From Vesta saturnalis (lineage: Eukaryota; Arthropoda; Insecta; Coleoptera; Lampyridae), in NCBI GenBank assembly GCA_036346205.1, contig JARFJB010002133.1, forward strand, positions 2,256,501 through 2,320,500: a stretch of DNA of 64,000 nucleotides, written 5' to 3'. The position numbers were made by a program, and so were the translations under genes. The notes under the pieces are model-generated. The model worked only from the letters and a program-made list of their open reading frames with translations, was not told the DNA's origin and made no database searches. Below, piece by piece: positions 13,078-26,132 of the stretch; within the stretch, counting starts at the first letter, position 1, and every line of letters starts with the position of its first letter.

Positions 13078-16040
13078 ATGAGAGAAAGAACCTCGCAGTT
13101 TTGTTAGAAAATGGATTTCGGTCGATTGTGTTGAGTCTTTGACAAAATGTTCTTATGGTCGCTGACCAAAAGTTATAATGCAGTTGCAATGATCTCGATT
13201 TTGGACCTACAGGCGATCGAAGTTTTCAAATCTGAGAATTCAACTCATGATGCTTAGCGCTCATTTACCCTCGCTATATATTTATACATCTTTTTATAAG
13301 TATTTCTACTCACTTGCAAACGTACTTATTGGTTGAGAAACTAACCAGCCTTACTATTTTCATCGATCTAAAGAGTTACCATTGGGCTGCGGTCAAGGAT
13401 GGGTTAAAACGGAGTTTCAGCAGGTAAACGAAAATGTGAAACTGTCAAGTATTCCTTCTCGCCTTCAAACATGACTGCATCCATATATATAATAAGAGCT
13501 TTGTTACCCTTTGCATTGGCATCCCGTCATGACCGCGTGGAGGTTGCAGATAGGTATTTACGTCATGTGGCCCTGATAAGGGCCGATTTATGTGGTGTGT
13601 GTGTGTGTGTGTGTGTGTGTGGGCATGGCAGTTCCGACTTCGTTTCGTGCTTAAATATATGTATATCGATTTCCTTTCTCTCCAATTTTCATACGTTCAA
13701 ATATACTTTGTGATAGAAATAATCGGAGGGACGTTAAGAGTTCGCTGCTAGGCGTACAGATGCGCGGGAGTGAACCTTTGATTATTAATGATGAAACTCG
13801 GATTTGTAATAACTGTAATATCGCAATAGTACAAGAAATCCAAATTATGGAAAATGATCCAAGTTGCTCGAGATTAAACGTACTGACCCATACATCGTCT
13901 CAATCCTGCCTTATTTGTAATACTTAAAATGATCTAGTACGACTTTCAATAGAGTCTTGAGTTGGCATTTTTGTGCAAAAGAACATACAAGTACAAATAT
14001 GAACAAAAAGCTGCTCTCATCATTTGAACGGAAATTGCAAAATGTTTTAACATTTATCAATAGATCATATAAGATAAGGGAAAACGATTTACTCAATTTT
14101 TTAAATACTCTACGCAAAGACATATTATATCAGAGTAAACGTAAGTTCGAGGATGAATATGATTTCTTAAATGACCATTCACTGCTGTTTCACTGGTATC
14201 AACAGATCAATTCAATGATTAATATTCATTCTGTAATCCAGTACCGGTGATACCCTGCAGAATATTTCAAAAAAAGATCTGTTAGCATTCCTTTACAAAA
14301 TGCACCAAGGAATGAGTAACGAAATAGTGAGTGCAACCTTCAATTATCCTTCAAGACAAACAACTAGCCTTACAATATCTTTAGTGAGGCAGTCTCTAAT
14401 GCAACAATTCGTACCTCAGAATATTGGTCTCAATGCTATTTCTAGAGATGAGTACATTACAAGGCATGTAATCCCATTCTCTAACGAATTATATAATGCT
14501 CACCCAAGCAATTGTTTGCAACTACTGTACTTATTTGGACATTGAAAAAAGTAAGTTCAAAATAAGCATTTAATTAAACCATCGATGTTCGTAACCCCTG
14601 ATGGTTATATTTTCAATATTCTTCCCAATGTTGAAAAGATTTTAATCAATGAGTTCCAACGAGACGTCGAAGGCAGGCGAGATTTGTTTCGTAATGGAGA
14701 TATCTTCCTTATGGACAAGGCATATAGGGATTCTATTCCAACTCTCCAGACTTGGTATTAACATTCAAATGCCTCCTCACCTCCAACGTACACAAACACA
14801 ACTTACCACAGAAGAGGCTAATGTTTTGAAAATAGTGACGAAAACGAGGTGGGTAGTGGAAACTCGTAATGGTCATTTGAAATTTATCTTCAAGTTCTTC
14901 AAGAACTGTATTATTTATTCGTATGTTCCAAATATACGCGAAATCCTTTAGAAATGCCTGGTGCTGTAGTAGAATTGGCTAGACAGATGCTGGAAAAATC
15001 TCATGAGCCAAATGTTTTACAAGCACTAGTAGAACAGGAAGGCTTGCGATTGAGACGGGGGGAATGGGTAACCCTAGGGGAGAATAACGCACATCGTTTC
15101 CCACGCTTGAATATAGGAGATTTACGTGATTTCACTTATGCCACTTTTCAAATAAGATTAGCGCTATCTTATATTCGAGATAACAGTGCGGAAGATAGAG
15201 AAGCAGAATTCCAGATTGACCAATTACATCAACCAGGATTATTGAGGATAAGGTTTCATTCTCGATATCGGAACGAAACGTCATCATTTATGGATTGCTT
15301 ACATAGAAGCAGACGATAATGGAAACACTCGAAACGCCGAAGATCCAATCCATGGTTATTACTGTACTTGCGAATCAGGGGCAAGAACATTAGGTAGTTG
15401 TGTCCATGTGGCTTGTGTCATTTGGTCCTTGAGTTATGCAAGATTTCAAGATGTTCATTATCGAACATACACGAATACACACAGTCACATGCACGCACAC
15501 ACACACGTACATAAATCGGCCACATGACGTGCAAACCTATCTGAAACATCCACGCGGTGTATGTCGCGTAATGCCAATGCAGAGGGCAACGAAGCTCTTA
15601 TTACCTATATGGATGCAGTCATGTTTGAGGGCGAGAAGGAATTCTTGGCAGTTTGACACTTGCATTTTTCTGCTGAAACTCCGTTTTAACCCATTCGTGA
15701 CTTATGACTGCAGCCCGATGGTAACTATTTAGATCGATGAACTTGCTAAGTCTGGTTAGTTTCTCAACCAAGTCATAAGTATGTATGCAAGTGAATAGAA
15801 ACACATAAAAAAATATGTATAAATATATAGCGAGTGTTAATGAGCGCTAAGCATCATGAGTTGAATTCTTACATTTGGACAACTTCGGTCACATGTAGGT
15901 CCAAAAATCGAGATCATTGAGACTCGAGATCATTATGACTTTTAATCAGGGCGACCAGAAAACCATTTTCCCAAAAACTCAACACAATCGACCGAAACCC
16001 ATTTTCCAAACAAAAACTGCGGGATTCTTTCTTTCAATAT
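13078..16040 (+). mobile_element. SWIM-type DDE transposon with ~560 bp terminal inverted repeats
   Basis: The sequence from about 13078 to 13640 recurs inverted at about 15480-16040. Long shared blocks include GAATTCAACTCATGATGCTT, GGTTGAGAAACTAACCAG, GGGTTAAAACGGAGTTTCAG and AAACATGACTGCATCC. Each arm ends internally at an alternating GT (13598-13622) or CA (15487-15506) run. The transposase lies between the arms. Outside the arms the flanks do not match, and the exact termini and target duplication are not resolved. A stray end-like fragment (CGGATTGCGAAAAGTCTCG) sits at 12839. Confidence 0.7.
13754..15500 (+). pseudogene. DDE transposase with N-terminal CxxC zinc motif and C-terminal SWIM finger, broken
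   Basis: The N-terminal part has paired CxxC motifs (ETRICNNCNIAI near 13796, SQSCLICNT near 13902). A helix-turn-helix region follows (KMHQGMSNEIVSATFNYPSR at 14298). The catalytic region shows KPSMFVTPDGYIF (about 14578), FRNGDIFLMDKAYRDSIP (14689-14742) and TKTRWVVETRNGHLKFIFKF (14838-14897). After 14954 comes the long C-terminal part (PGAVVELARQMLEKSHEPNV). The SWIM-like finger lies at about 15363-15425: YCTCESGARTLGSCVHVACV. Several frameshifts and stops break it. It is related to Harbinger-like DDE_Tnp_4 proteins by memory of motifs, not by alignment. Confidence 0.65.
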
Positions 16041-16124
16041 TAATGTTCTCAATTTATATGCATTTTTTTTTATACCGTTGCATGCTACACTGTCAATCAA
16101 TTTAAAGTAATATAGTCATTCATA

Positions 16125-18363
16125 TTACAAATAAAATTTGTAGTCATTGTTGTCAAGATACTGAACTAGGAAAATTTGAAACAAACTATCAAAGGCGCAG
16201 GTGTCTGTTAGGGTGTAAAACGCCGTGTCTATTTTGGTGACTCGTACATATGCCGTATTTCCCTTTTTAATTATGGGAGTTTTTCTAAAAGCACAGTTTA
16301 CTAATATATTTTCGTTAGCGGGATAATCTCTCAGGTGACGGCCACTGGATTCTGCAATCATCGCTAATTCTCTCCAATATTCTACTTCTTTTGTTGTTAC
16401 TATATCATACACCGTCTATTTGTTTACATTTCATACATATACGTTTTTGGCCATATCCTTTTTCGTCTAGCGACGCCGAGCATTCATCTAAAGCGTGTGC
16501 GTATTTTTTACAGATGTAGCAAGTGTGACCACCAGTGGGTTCATGACCATTTTTACACGCTTGGTATTTGGTTTCAACCACGGTTTCAACGTTGTGTTTT
16601 TTTCGATTTAACATTACTACGGGTCAACTTTAAACGCCCACTTGTAAAACTAATATATGCATGGCTACAAATTCATCATGCTGCATACGTGTTTGTTCTG
16701 AGTTTAGCATGATATTTTTTATGATGTTAAAGCCCCCTTTTACACTTGCACTGTTAACTGGTATTCTGCCATATCCAAATGATCTAATTCCGGCATGTAA
16801 TGCGCATTATCCCTGTTTCCATTTGAAAATCTATTTAGTAACCGTTTTGTCTTATTATTTACTTGGTTGACCCATTGGCTCCATGTGCTGCAAATATCAT
16901 TTTCTTCCTTTTCTTCCTCAAATTCATCACAATCTCCGTGTCCATTTCATTAAATGTTTCTTTCTGTCAAGAGTTCTTAAATGTTTTTATATACTTCACA
17001 AAAGGTTGTATCTTCTGCGGCCTGTCCCGTTTCACTCTGTGAAATGACCAATATTCTGGTTATTAGATCTTCTGCGGCCTCAACATTTCTACATAATACT
17101 AATTATCCTAATATAAACAAATAGTAACGTTTAATATTTGAGCGTAATTTTTTCAAAAAGTTTACTATATTTTTATAAAGTGTGCAACATCTCCATGCAC
17201 GCATCAGCATATTTTTCTAGTGTTAAATAATCCGTGAAACTTTTTATTGCTGCGGCTAACAGTGCACGTGAGAAATGACATACTACTTCACCGGGTCGTG
17301 GTGCGCCCGATCGTATCCATTCCAAATGCCAGTACTGAATAGCATTTGTGTTGTGGACTTCAGATATCATTTGAGTCATTGGAAATAATTTATTGTTTAC
17401 AGAATTTGCAACATAATTGTTTAAAAATACATTGTCTTTGGAATCAGATTTGTCTGCCCCCTAATCTTTCTAATTATGTTCCCAGTGGCATCTATATACA
17501 CACACACGCTTCGATACATCTTTAATTGGAAATTTGTCCAATAATGGACAAAAAAAGGAATTAATCCAATGTTATGTATGACATTAGTCATCAATTCGAG
17601 GACTATTTTTTTGTTTGTGTAGGTAGCTTGTGTTAATGTTTGGCGACTCTTAACACGTTTTGAGTATATAAATGAGGTGGTTCCCAATCGTTATCCGTTT
17701 CCATTAACTTTTCTGCGCCTCTAAGATGTCTACGCAAATATTTCTTACCACAACCACCACCTTCACCTTCAACAAATGTACACATTATTTTTGTTGTGAG
17801 TTGTTGCGAATTGTCAAAAACACATTAGTGATCGAGTCACATTTACATGTACCGCATGCATATCCAGATTTGCCATTCCGTGATCATGTATTCGTTTTAA
17901 ATCTAAACCCCCATAGTAATTTCATGCTTTCCCAAATTTGCGCCAAACACCAAGTTGTAGTATCGTGTAATACCCGTGAAATGGGCTGCTTTTCATTTTC
18001 ATTTCTACGGTAAGTTTCATGAATAATTATAGCCTGAAAATCCGATTTTGGCGCAGTAATGGTAAATGTTAAAAGGTCGCCAGCGTCCTGAGAACTCGTA
18101 TCTGATCTGTTAAACGTAAAGTCGTACGTAGCAGTAGAAGTAATACTGACATCGTTTAAAAGTCTCGTTATCATTGATATCAACAGAAGAATTATCCTAA
18201 GGATTCTTTTTCTAACCAATGCATCCCTTACGCCACATATATTGCACAAAACAAAAGAATACAAGGAATTTGGAATTATGATGTTATCAAAAACCTTAGT
18301 TATAGTATCACACTTAGAAATTATCTTATGATTTTCATCAACAATTTCCTGCTTATACTTCAA
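16125..18363 (-). pseudogene. DDE transposase-like protein with zinc knuckle and peptidase-like tail, broken
   Basis: Reading leftwards on the minus strand: an N-terminal CxxC-bearing segment (18363-17884); a segment with CVYIDATGNIIRKI (17506-17465), whose Asp fits the first catalytic acid of MULE-like transposases; a segment with GEVVCHFSRALLAAA (about 17294-17250), where the usual CDFS Asp appears as His; a Cys/His-rich knuckle (CKNGHEPTGGHTCYICKK...C...CMKC, 16614-16405); and a tail with TDTCAFDSLFQIFL (about 16212-16170), reminiscent of a ubiquitin-type cysteine peptidase active site. Frameshifts separate the parts. The family is not firmly identified, and I found no terminal repeats. 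Confidence 0.5.
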
Positions 18364-19655
18364 CAGTAATCTTTAAAACATCTTTATCTACTTTTCCCGG
18401 TCTACCTCGTATAGGGGTCATTATGTAATCTATACATACTTATGATTCAAAAATTTGAAAAAATCCAACACCAGTTTTAAAACTAACACATATATTTTAA
18501 ATTAAATTTATTTAACCAAGTACATTTTGAAATTTCACAAACCACACTGAAAATATAAATCCACCACTAGTGACGGGTAAACCACCAGTTAATTAAATGT
18601 AATGGTTGTAATGCCTTAAAATGAAATTTTGATGCTGATGCCAAGTAAATGCAGTTAATTAACAAGTTTATTTCGTTAGCCCTATTTTAATTTTTTTCAT
18701 TATCGCTTACTATGTAATTAATATATTTGAAGAACTACAATCTCAGCATAATACTTGCTAAGATTAATAAAATAAGATAACCATGTTAATCAGATATGTT
18801 GAGATGAAGAAATCATTGACTGTGATATTTCATAACAGTGAGATATAGTTAAAGTCAAGGAGGCTTAACATAACGTAGCATAACCTTCACAACATTCCCT
18901 CGCGGGTAGGCAACACGATCCCAGCCTTTATTTATATTTCATTCACAATCTTTCTGCATGCTTTCCTATCTTTGCATAACTTTAGCTTGCGCATCATTCA
19001 TACATTGTCTTTGACATGCTGGGTTGATAAAATCAAGATTTTTTAATTTGACTAGTTTTATTAATACATTATTTTTAGGTAAAATGTTGTAAGTTCGCGT
19101 TTAACCGTCAAAACCTTTTAATGTCAGCAATTTTTCAAACCATACAATGGGAGTATTAAACCCACTACAAACTACTAGAACTACAACAAACAAGATATGG
19201 TAAACAAACAGCATTTATTCATTGTGCGATGCATTTTATTCAATATAAATTATTAAATTAGAATAACCTTTATTCTTTACTCTTGAAATTGTCATGATTC
19301 CAATACTTACATTATATTTAATTTAGCAGAAGTCTTTTCTATACCCCCCTTACACATTTATTTACTGCATTGGGGTCATAAATCTTATTTCTAGTGAATA
19401 TACAACAATGAAAATGTGTTTCTATTTTGAAGCATTTAGTAGTTTAGGATGAAGTTTCACTTGTAATAAAAACCATCATTTACATAACTAAATACCTTTA
19501 TACATCACGATTTTTGTAGATTTTATGATTCTCCCAATCTTATTGGCAGATATTTAAGAATCTCACAAATTTTTATTTGATGGGCGTTTAAACGCGGGTA
19601 ACATGTTTAATATGTTTCTACTTGTTTAATAAAATCTATTTATTAAACTTTGTAA
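18364..19655. other. Non-coding stretch
   Basis: No gene, RNA or clear repeat is recognised. The DNA is AT-rich with scattered short homopolymers, and it separates the 16-18 kb transposase relic from the hAT relic. Confidence 0.5.
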
Positions 19656-19659
19656 CCCT

Positions 19660-21325
19660 AGCAGGCAGAAATAGTACAGATAGGAAGCAAAACTCGAAGT
19701 CTTAACGTGAAAATTTTGTTCACGCAGTTTTGCGAGTTTGGGGAATTGTTGAAACTTGTAAAACTGGCAGAAAGGAATTTAGTATTTGGCAACATTTTGT
19801 AAAAAAAAGCAGTTGGGAAAGTAGTTTGCAGAGCAACGTGTAAAAAGTGTGGTGGAGAATTGCAAGGTCTAGTGGACAGACTAAAAAGTCGCTGGGAAAT
19901 CTGTGAAAGTAAAACTAATGATATCATTGATGTTGAAACTATTCATAGTAATCATTAGCTACAGCCTGGAACTAGCCAGTATAAAATTGTCCAGTTGCAA
20001 AAGAAACAGAGAAGCTAGAACTGCGAAAAGGGAAGTGTAGGTCAAAGTGAAAATAGTGGAAGTAGCGGGTTCTTTTGTTGTGGAACTGGACAAGATAAGA
20101 AGACAGAATTGGACAGACAAATAGCCAAAGCCGTTTACGCAGTAAATTGCAGTTTTAGAGCCATAGAAAATAAGGAGATTCTAAAAGCCATAGAAATGCT
20201 CAGACCCGGTTATGTTCCTCCATCTAGACTTCAGTTATCGTCAACGCTGCTGAATGAAATATTTGAGGAAGAAAAATCTAAATGTTTTAAGAAGCTTTCT
20301 GGACAGTCTGTTTGCATGTTGTTAGATGGATGGTCCAATGTACATAATGAGCGGATAATATGTATCGTTTTCATAGCAGAGGATGGAAACAACGTTCTCT
20401 TGGAAAGCATAGATACATCCGGTCATCCCCATACAGCTGACTATCTTGGTGTAGTTGGCTATTAACTGAATAAATAAGTGTAAAAATAAATATAACTGTA
20501 AAATTACCAGTATTGTGACAGATAATGCGGCCAACATGGTCAGTATGAAGAAAATAATTTCCGAGCCGTTCAGTTATCCTATAATTACATATGGCTGTTT
20601 GGCGCACTTTCAGATTGTCTTGAGATCTAAGTAAATGAATGGCCGAAATTGTTATTAATATTTTAAGAGCATAAAGAAGGAATTGATGCAGTGATTTTTA
20701 AAAAGTTTCAGATATCTATATTAAAAGGATGGCTGAAGATTTTCTACAGTTGCTAAAACCAATTTCTATAGCACTTGACGTAATACAATAAAAAGGTGCA
20801 TTTTTATCTCGAGCAGTTTGTACATGGAAGAAGTTAATGGCTATTTTTGAAACTGACAGTTTTGTAGAAGAAAGAAACTTGCGTCAGTATCAAATATTTA
20901 ATAAAAGAAATTTTCAAGCTCTAACCCCTTTCACTTTTTGGCATATATATGGATCCTACAACAAATATAAACAAGAAATATCCATTACTAGCTGAACAAA
21001 GAGATATGCTTTAGATATTGTTTCCCAATATTTTGTAGACACAGGATTATTACCATTACTAATTAAGTTGGAAGCCAAGTCAGACCCTTTTCACAAAACT
21101 ATGTTTTCGAATGAAATAATAAAAATATAAACGCAGTACAGTGGTGGAGAACCCAAAATGTTCCAGAAATTAAGCATGTGCTGCCTATAGTGATTTCTGT
21201 TTTGTGTGCCTGTGCATTCTCTGCTGATATCGAGAGAATGTTTTCTACCTTCATTCATACATTCAGACATAAGAAACAGACCTGGCGGTGACAAAGCAGC
21301 TAAACTAGTATTTCTATTTTAGCAT
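19660..21325 (+). pseudogene. hAT transposase relic (BED finger, DUF659-type region, C-terminal dimerisation region)
   Basis: A BED-type zinc finger trace lies at 19803-19910 (AVGKVVCRATCKKCGGELQG). The longest open piece (20109-20465) includes GYVPPSRLQLSSTLLNEIFE and CMLLDGWSNVHNERI, typical of DUF659-containing hAT proteins. Next comes VTDNAANMVSMKKII (20516-20560) with CLAHFQIVLRS (about 20593-20625). The hAT C-terminal signature survives at about 21140-21290 (VLCACAFSADIERMFSTF). Stops and frameshifts occur throughout, so it is dead. Antisense frames in this interval are shadows. No termini were resolved. Confidence 0.75.
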
Positions 21326-21549
21326 TATAACACTTAGGTTATAGACGTTCAGCAATATTTAGTTTTTTTAATTTAGTTCTCTTTTTGTATTAAAAACATT
21401 GTTTAATAGTTTTATTTTTGTAAAGAGCAGCTGAATGCAATTTCTTTTCGATTATTATAATAAATAATACTATTACCACATAAAAAATGCATCAAAGTTT
21501 TATTTTTAATGGAAAATAGTAGATTTCAACTAGTGCTGTTTACACATTT

Positions 21550-21790
21550 CTTGGTGCGAGGCTGTTCTTTTTACCCGAGGCGTAGCCGAGATAAAATATA
21601 TGCGAGCACCAAGAAGGTGACAGCCGTAATACATTTTTTGTAATCGTTCACATAAAATTAGAAAAATTAAATTTTGAAGTATTTGTTGACAAATGTCAAT
21701 TAAATACATAAATAAAAAGTTTATATATTTAGTTATATACCACTTTTCTCTTTATGTATTAAAAGTAACGATTACAAAAATACATTTTAA
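21550..21790. repeat. Snap-back and inverted repeat of unknown origin
   Basis: CTTGGTGC (21552-21559) pairs with GCACCAAG (21607-21614) across a 47-bp spacer that itself holds CGAGGCGTAGCCGAG. A wider pair is TTTTGTAATCGTT (21644-21656) against AACGATTACAAAA (21767-21779). It may be a small non-autonomous element, or the end of the neighbouring LINE or hAT copy. Confidence 0.5.
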
Positions 21791-21846
21791 GTGTTCACAT
21801 TTGAGCCCCTTTTCTAAACTAAATTAATCATGATCTTGTTCTCGTT

Positions 21847-24000
21847 TTACCAAATGTGCTTCTCACGAATCTCATACCCACGGCATTCATTTTCTTTCTT
21901 GTCTAGGCTCATGCTTTCGTTTCTCATTATCGTCCACGTACTTCCAATCACTTTCCTTCCAGCATTGACCCTTCGTCCAATCTCACCATCCACTGTACCA
22001 CCTGCAATAAACATTCTACCGAGATATACCAACTCGTTCACTTGTTCAACAATTTCATTGTGCAGAGTAAATATCATTCTCTCCTTTCCACCTTCACGGT
22101 TGAACACCACAATCATAGTTTGTTCAAGTTTAACTTTATGTCCATGCTCTCACAGACTGTATCAAACGTCCTCAGAGCAGTTTGTACCTCATCTGCACTG
22201 TCACTTAATAAGACTGTGTCATCTGCATACACCATCTATACATTGAACAACCAGGGTGACAACACACAGCTTCTCCTATTCACTCTGTCACCATTTCTCC
22301 AGATCTACAAATGCACAGTACACCTTCCTTTTACACTTTAACACTTTTCGATCACCTGCTGGAAAGAAACCATCTGATCAACACAGCCTCTCCCTGGCAT
22401 GAAGCCACCCTGCATATCCCAAATCTTAGTTTGTGTAGTTTCTCGTACTCTATCTATCAGTATTCTTCCAAATACTTTACCAGGTACACTGGGCAAGCTT
22501 ATTCCTCTGTAGTTCTTGCAATCACTTTTGTTTCCCTTGTCCTTATACAGCGGTACAATGATCGCGCTCTTCTTCCTATCCCTTGGGAATTTTCCACTCT
22601 TAAGGCACACATTCAATAATTCAGACAATCGTTATATAAGCTTTGCACCTCCATACGTTAGAATTTCACCAGTGATTTCATCTACGCCTGCTCCTTCACC
22701 GTTTTTCAACCTTCCTACCGTTTTCTCTACCTCATTTATCTCAATATCCTTCTCAGTTTCATTCACCATTTCCTCTACATTCTCCTTATTTAACCCTTCA
22801 ATCTTACTTTCCTCACTACTGTACAGCTTTCCGAAATGTTCTTGCCAGCATTTCCTCAATTCACAATCGTCCCATACAATTTCGTTTCTCGTATTCATCA
22901 CTCGTGCAACGTTCTGTTTTGTGCCACGTTTTGTATTTTTGACCCATTTCCAGAAGTTTTTTCCTCTTATTCTCACCTTCCTTTTTTTGTTTCTTAGTAT
23001 GTACACCTCATACACTCGCTTTTACTCAGTCTCATTTTTTGCAGTAATCATTGCCATTTACTCATCTTTCTTCTTACATACTGCCTTTTTTAACGATTCT
23101 TTCCACCAGGCACATTTTTTCTGTCTACCTACAGTCGCTTTTCCACAGAACCGCACGGCACAATTGACAACACCATTTTTTCAAGCTTATCCATGCACTT
23201 TCAACGTCATAATCTTTTATTTGTTCCTTCCACAATGTTTCATTCACATTCACTCACAGCATCTGCGTATTTCATTCTCGCACCATTATCTACTAGTTTG
23301 TCTACCCTAATTCTGAACGTTCGCACTACGGTCAGATCCACACTCTTATCCGCGCATTCTCTCACAAGGTTTCTAAGTCGTTCATCATACACTATCAAGT
23401 CAATCATACTTTTAGATTCACCTCTTTGCCATGTATACATATGCACATTTTTATGTTTAAACCACGTATTAGATACATGCTTCTCTCCAGACAAATGTTC
23501 ACCAGGCGTTCACCATTCTCATCGACTCTTTGGTCTCCGAACTTTCCTAGAACGCGTTCACTATGTTCTCTTTGTACACCCACCCATCCGTTCATATCTC
23601 CCAATATCATCACTCTTGCGTTTGGCTTACATACGTGCAACACGTTATGTACATCATTCCAGAAGTTCTCACACTCTTGGTCTTTTCTCCGTTCACCGGT
23701 GCATAGCATGCACTAAGAAAAACTCTTCGAAACTCCACTTTCATTCTGGCCCACATTACCCGGAGAGATACTAATTCGTACTTTTTAACATATCTGTTCG
23801 CACTTTCACTTCGATCACCCCAACTCCTTTTGCGCCATGTACTTCTGTCTCAACTTCTGTCCATAATGCTAAGCTGCCATCCTCCATGTCCACAGCATCC
23901 TTTCTTGGCGCTTTGTCTCCGATACACACAATATTAAGCTGCTTTTCGTACATTACATTAGCAATTTCACATTCTTTACCATGCATACCTCTTAACATTC
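21847..24000 (-). pseudogene. LINE with AP-endonuclease and reverse transcriptase, internally deleted
   Basis: On the minus strand the endonuclease domain comes first: ARVMILGDMNGWVG (about 23630-23580), VLGKFGDQRVDENGERLVN and HMYTWQRGESKSMIDLIVYD. The reverse transcriptase follows (23015-21847): a spacer with GRLKNGEGAGVDEITGEIL, then IIVPLYKDKGNKSDC and NYRGISLPSVPGKVFGRIL. The palm motif A trace (CAFVDLEK, near 22315) is followed almost at once by LSPWLFNV and the YADD box (22229-22218), so most of the palm is deleted. Frameshifts also occur. Long plus-strand frames across this interval are antisense shadows. The LINE clade is not assigned. Confidence 0.8.
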
Positions 24001-24171
24001 AACGTATCCACTCGCCATTCATTCCTGGCACAATCGTCAGCAACGGGGCCTGTCTGTTTCGACCTTGACCGCCCCTTGTAGCCAGGTCGATCCGAGGCAA
24101 TTGTATTGATCTCTTGAGTAAAACCATAGCGGACAGACCGGTTACTAGCCACAGTATGAATGAATGAATAA

Positions 24172-24175
<4 letters not shown>

Positions 24176-24262
<87 letters not shown>
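24176..24262. repeat. (TA)n microsatellite next to a LINE 5' side
   Basis: A pure TA run preceded by AATGAATGAATAAATAAA. The IYIYIY frames on the minus strand are artefacts. Confidence 0.97.
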
Positions 24263-24266
<4 letters not shown>

Positions 24267-26132
24267 GACCGCCATAAAGTTACGCACATATGGGAAAAAT
24301 TTGTATAAACTCTATTGGCGGTTTGTTTCTGCATACCTGACAACCAAAAATTCTTTGTGACATTTGTCACGTGACCGTAGATTTGGCGAATTTTGAAAAT
24401 GTTAACCGTGATGCCAAAAATGGGTCAAATTGACAAGATATCGAAAAAATGGTATTAAGAAAATGTATTTAGAATGCAACCAAGACCCCATATAGTGCGA
24501 AGAACAATTTTAAGTAGTAACCATTTGAGCAACAAATTGGTTATGCAAATTACAACGAAAAGTCCCATGAGAGCGTATCGATTCTCCTTCATTTTCTTAG
24601 TAACAGATTTGTTAATCTGTAAGTTATATTGCTAATTATAATGTGAAGATCAATTTTACGTAATTACTATTTGGACAAGAAGTTGTAAATGCAAATAACT
24701 TGCGCCGGGGCGGCGAACGAAACGGAGTGGGTAGAGGCCTAAATAAGGATGGTGAACATTAGTAGTGCATTTGACGAAATCGACATACGGTATTGAATAT
24801 GCAAATGTAGTAGAAAGAGTAAACCTATAAATGTGAAATCAATTTGTTTTATAAGCATAGGAATTTAATTCTCATTTGACTAATCCTACATAACCACCAT
24901 TTGAATGTTTTCTCCTTTGTTAAATTTTACAAAATAAATCACAGTAAATAAGTAATTGTATTTTGGAATTCTGCAGCTGTAAATGCTGTCATCTCAAGGT
25001 ATATTTTCTAATCAGAAGTTATAACTAAAAACAATTTTGACTCATGTTTTTCAAATTACACCATATGATTGTATGTGATGACGTAGCTGTAAACACGTCT
25101 ACCGAGGATAGTATGGTGTTTGTCGTTTACAATTAATCATAAAATTAATCACTTTCATTGGTAAAAGAATATATAACTTTTTTTGCAAATCTCCCAAATT
25201 AGTTATTTCTATTTTACAGCAACAAATTTCCACCTGACATTTGTTTGTTTTCTTGTACGCAATAAGTTTTTTGGGGTCCAACTTAATGGACATAGAATTA
25301 CATTTTATTATGTGTAATCAATTACAGTTTATTGGTCTAATTAATTGCATATAAATGATTAATAGAGGCAGTGAAAAAACTTATTGTTACACAATTTTTT
25401 AAATTAAATATAATATAGTCTGTAGGGTAGGTGACCAAACATACACATCTGATCACGATACTAACATTACGTGTATAATATTGGAGCTTGTCTATTTACA
25501 TGTGATAGGTTATCGTTAATTTAGATCTTGCCTTTATTAGTTTAGTGTAAATTTGGCACTTTCTTTTACTAGGTTGCCATAAATTTGCTACGTTCTCAGG
25601 TTACTGCAGGTTCCGTTTCTTTTAACTTACATGTTATAAACGTTATTTCTTTGCATTTCAAAAATTTGTTTATGAACGTATTACGCCACATTTTGTTTAT
25701 CGCTGATACTAAACTTTTACCACCAGAAATAACTTAAAATGGTGTCCGATTCGTGTACAAAAATTAAAACTAAAAGTGAACTACTTAATAAGGGCAAGAG
25801 AACAGAAAAAAAATCTGAAAGTGCTGACGTTTTTTCTTCAAATTCAAAATAATTCCTGAAAGAAGCTTTTGACATAGATCATATGTAAACAACAACAATA
25901 ATCAGCTTAAAATTTTAGTGAAAACAAGTCACACTAATATTACAATATGTACATCATTTTTAATGAATTACATTTATGTATTTAAATTATAAAATCTACA
26001 TATAAAGTAAATAAAAATATGTTTCATTAGCAAATCATTAGCATAATCAATGTTTTGTTTATACCTACATTAAATAATGTGATTGTACTTTACAAGGTTA
26101 CAATGTTATCCTTAAAAAAATTTTGAACTTAC
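24263..26132. other. Non-coding stretch; likely intron of the 26133-26427 gene in its right part
   Basis: No conserved coding sequence is recognised. If the donor at 26131-26132 is used, the gene's next exon lies somewhere to the left on the minus strand; I could not identify it. A 37-codon plus-strand frame at 25739-25852 starts in good context (AAAATGG) and is lysine-rich, but it is too short to call. Its divergent position relative to the 26 kb exon is noted. Confidence 0.4.

Noticed and set aside
22516..23310. 264-codon open frame on the plus strand, and neighbouring plus-strand frames to 23774
   Set aside because: It is antisense to a recognisable LINE endonuclease/reverse transcriptase on the minus strand; the Ser/Phe/His-rich product has no recognisable features.
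25739..25852. 37-codon lysine-rich plus-strand frame with good start context
   Set aside because: Too short and unsupported; no donor or homologous family recognised.
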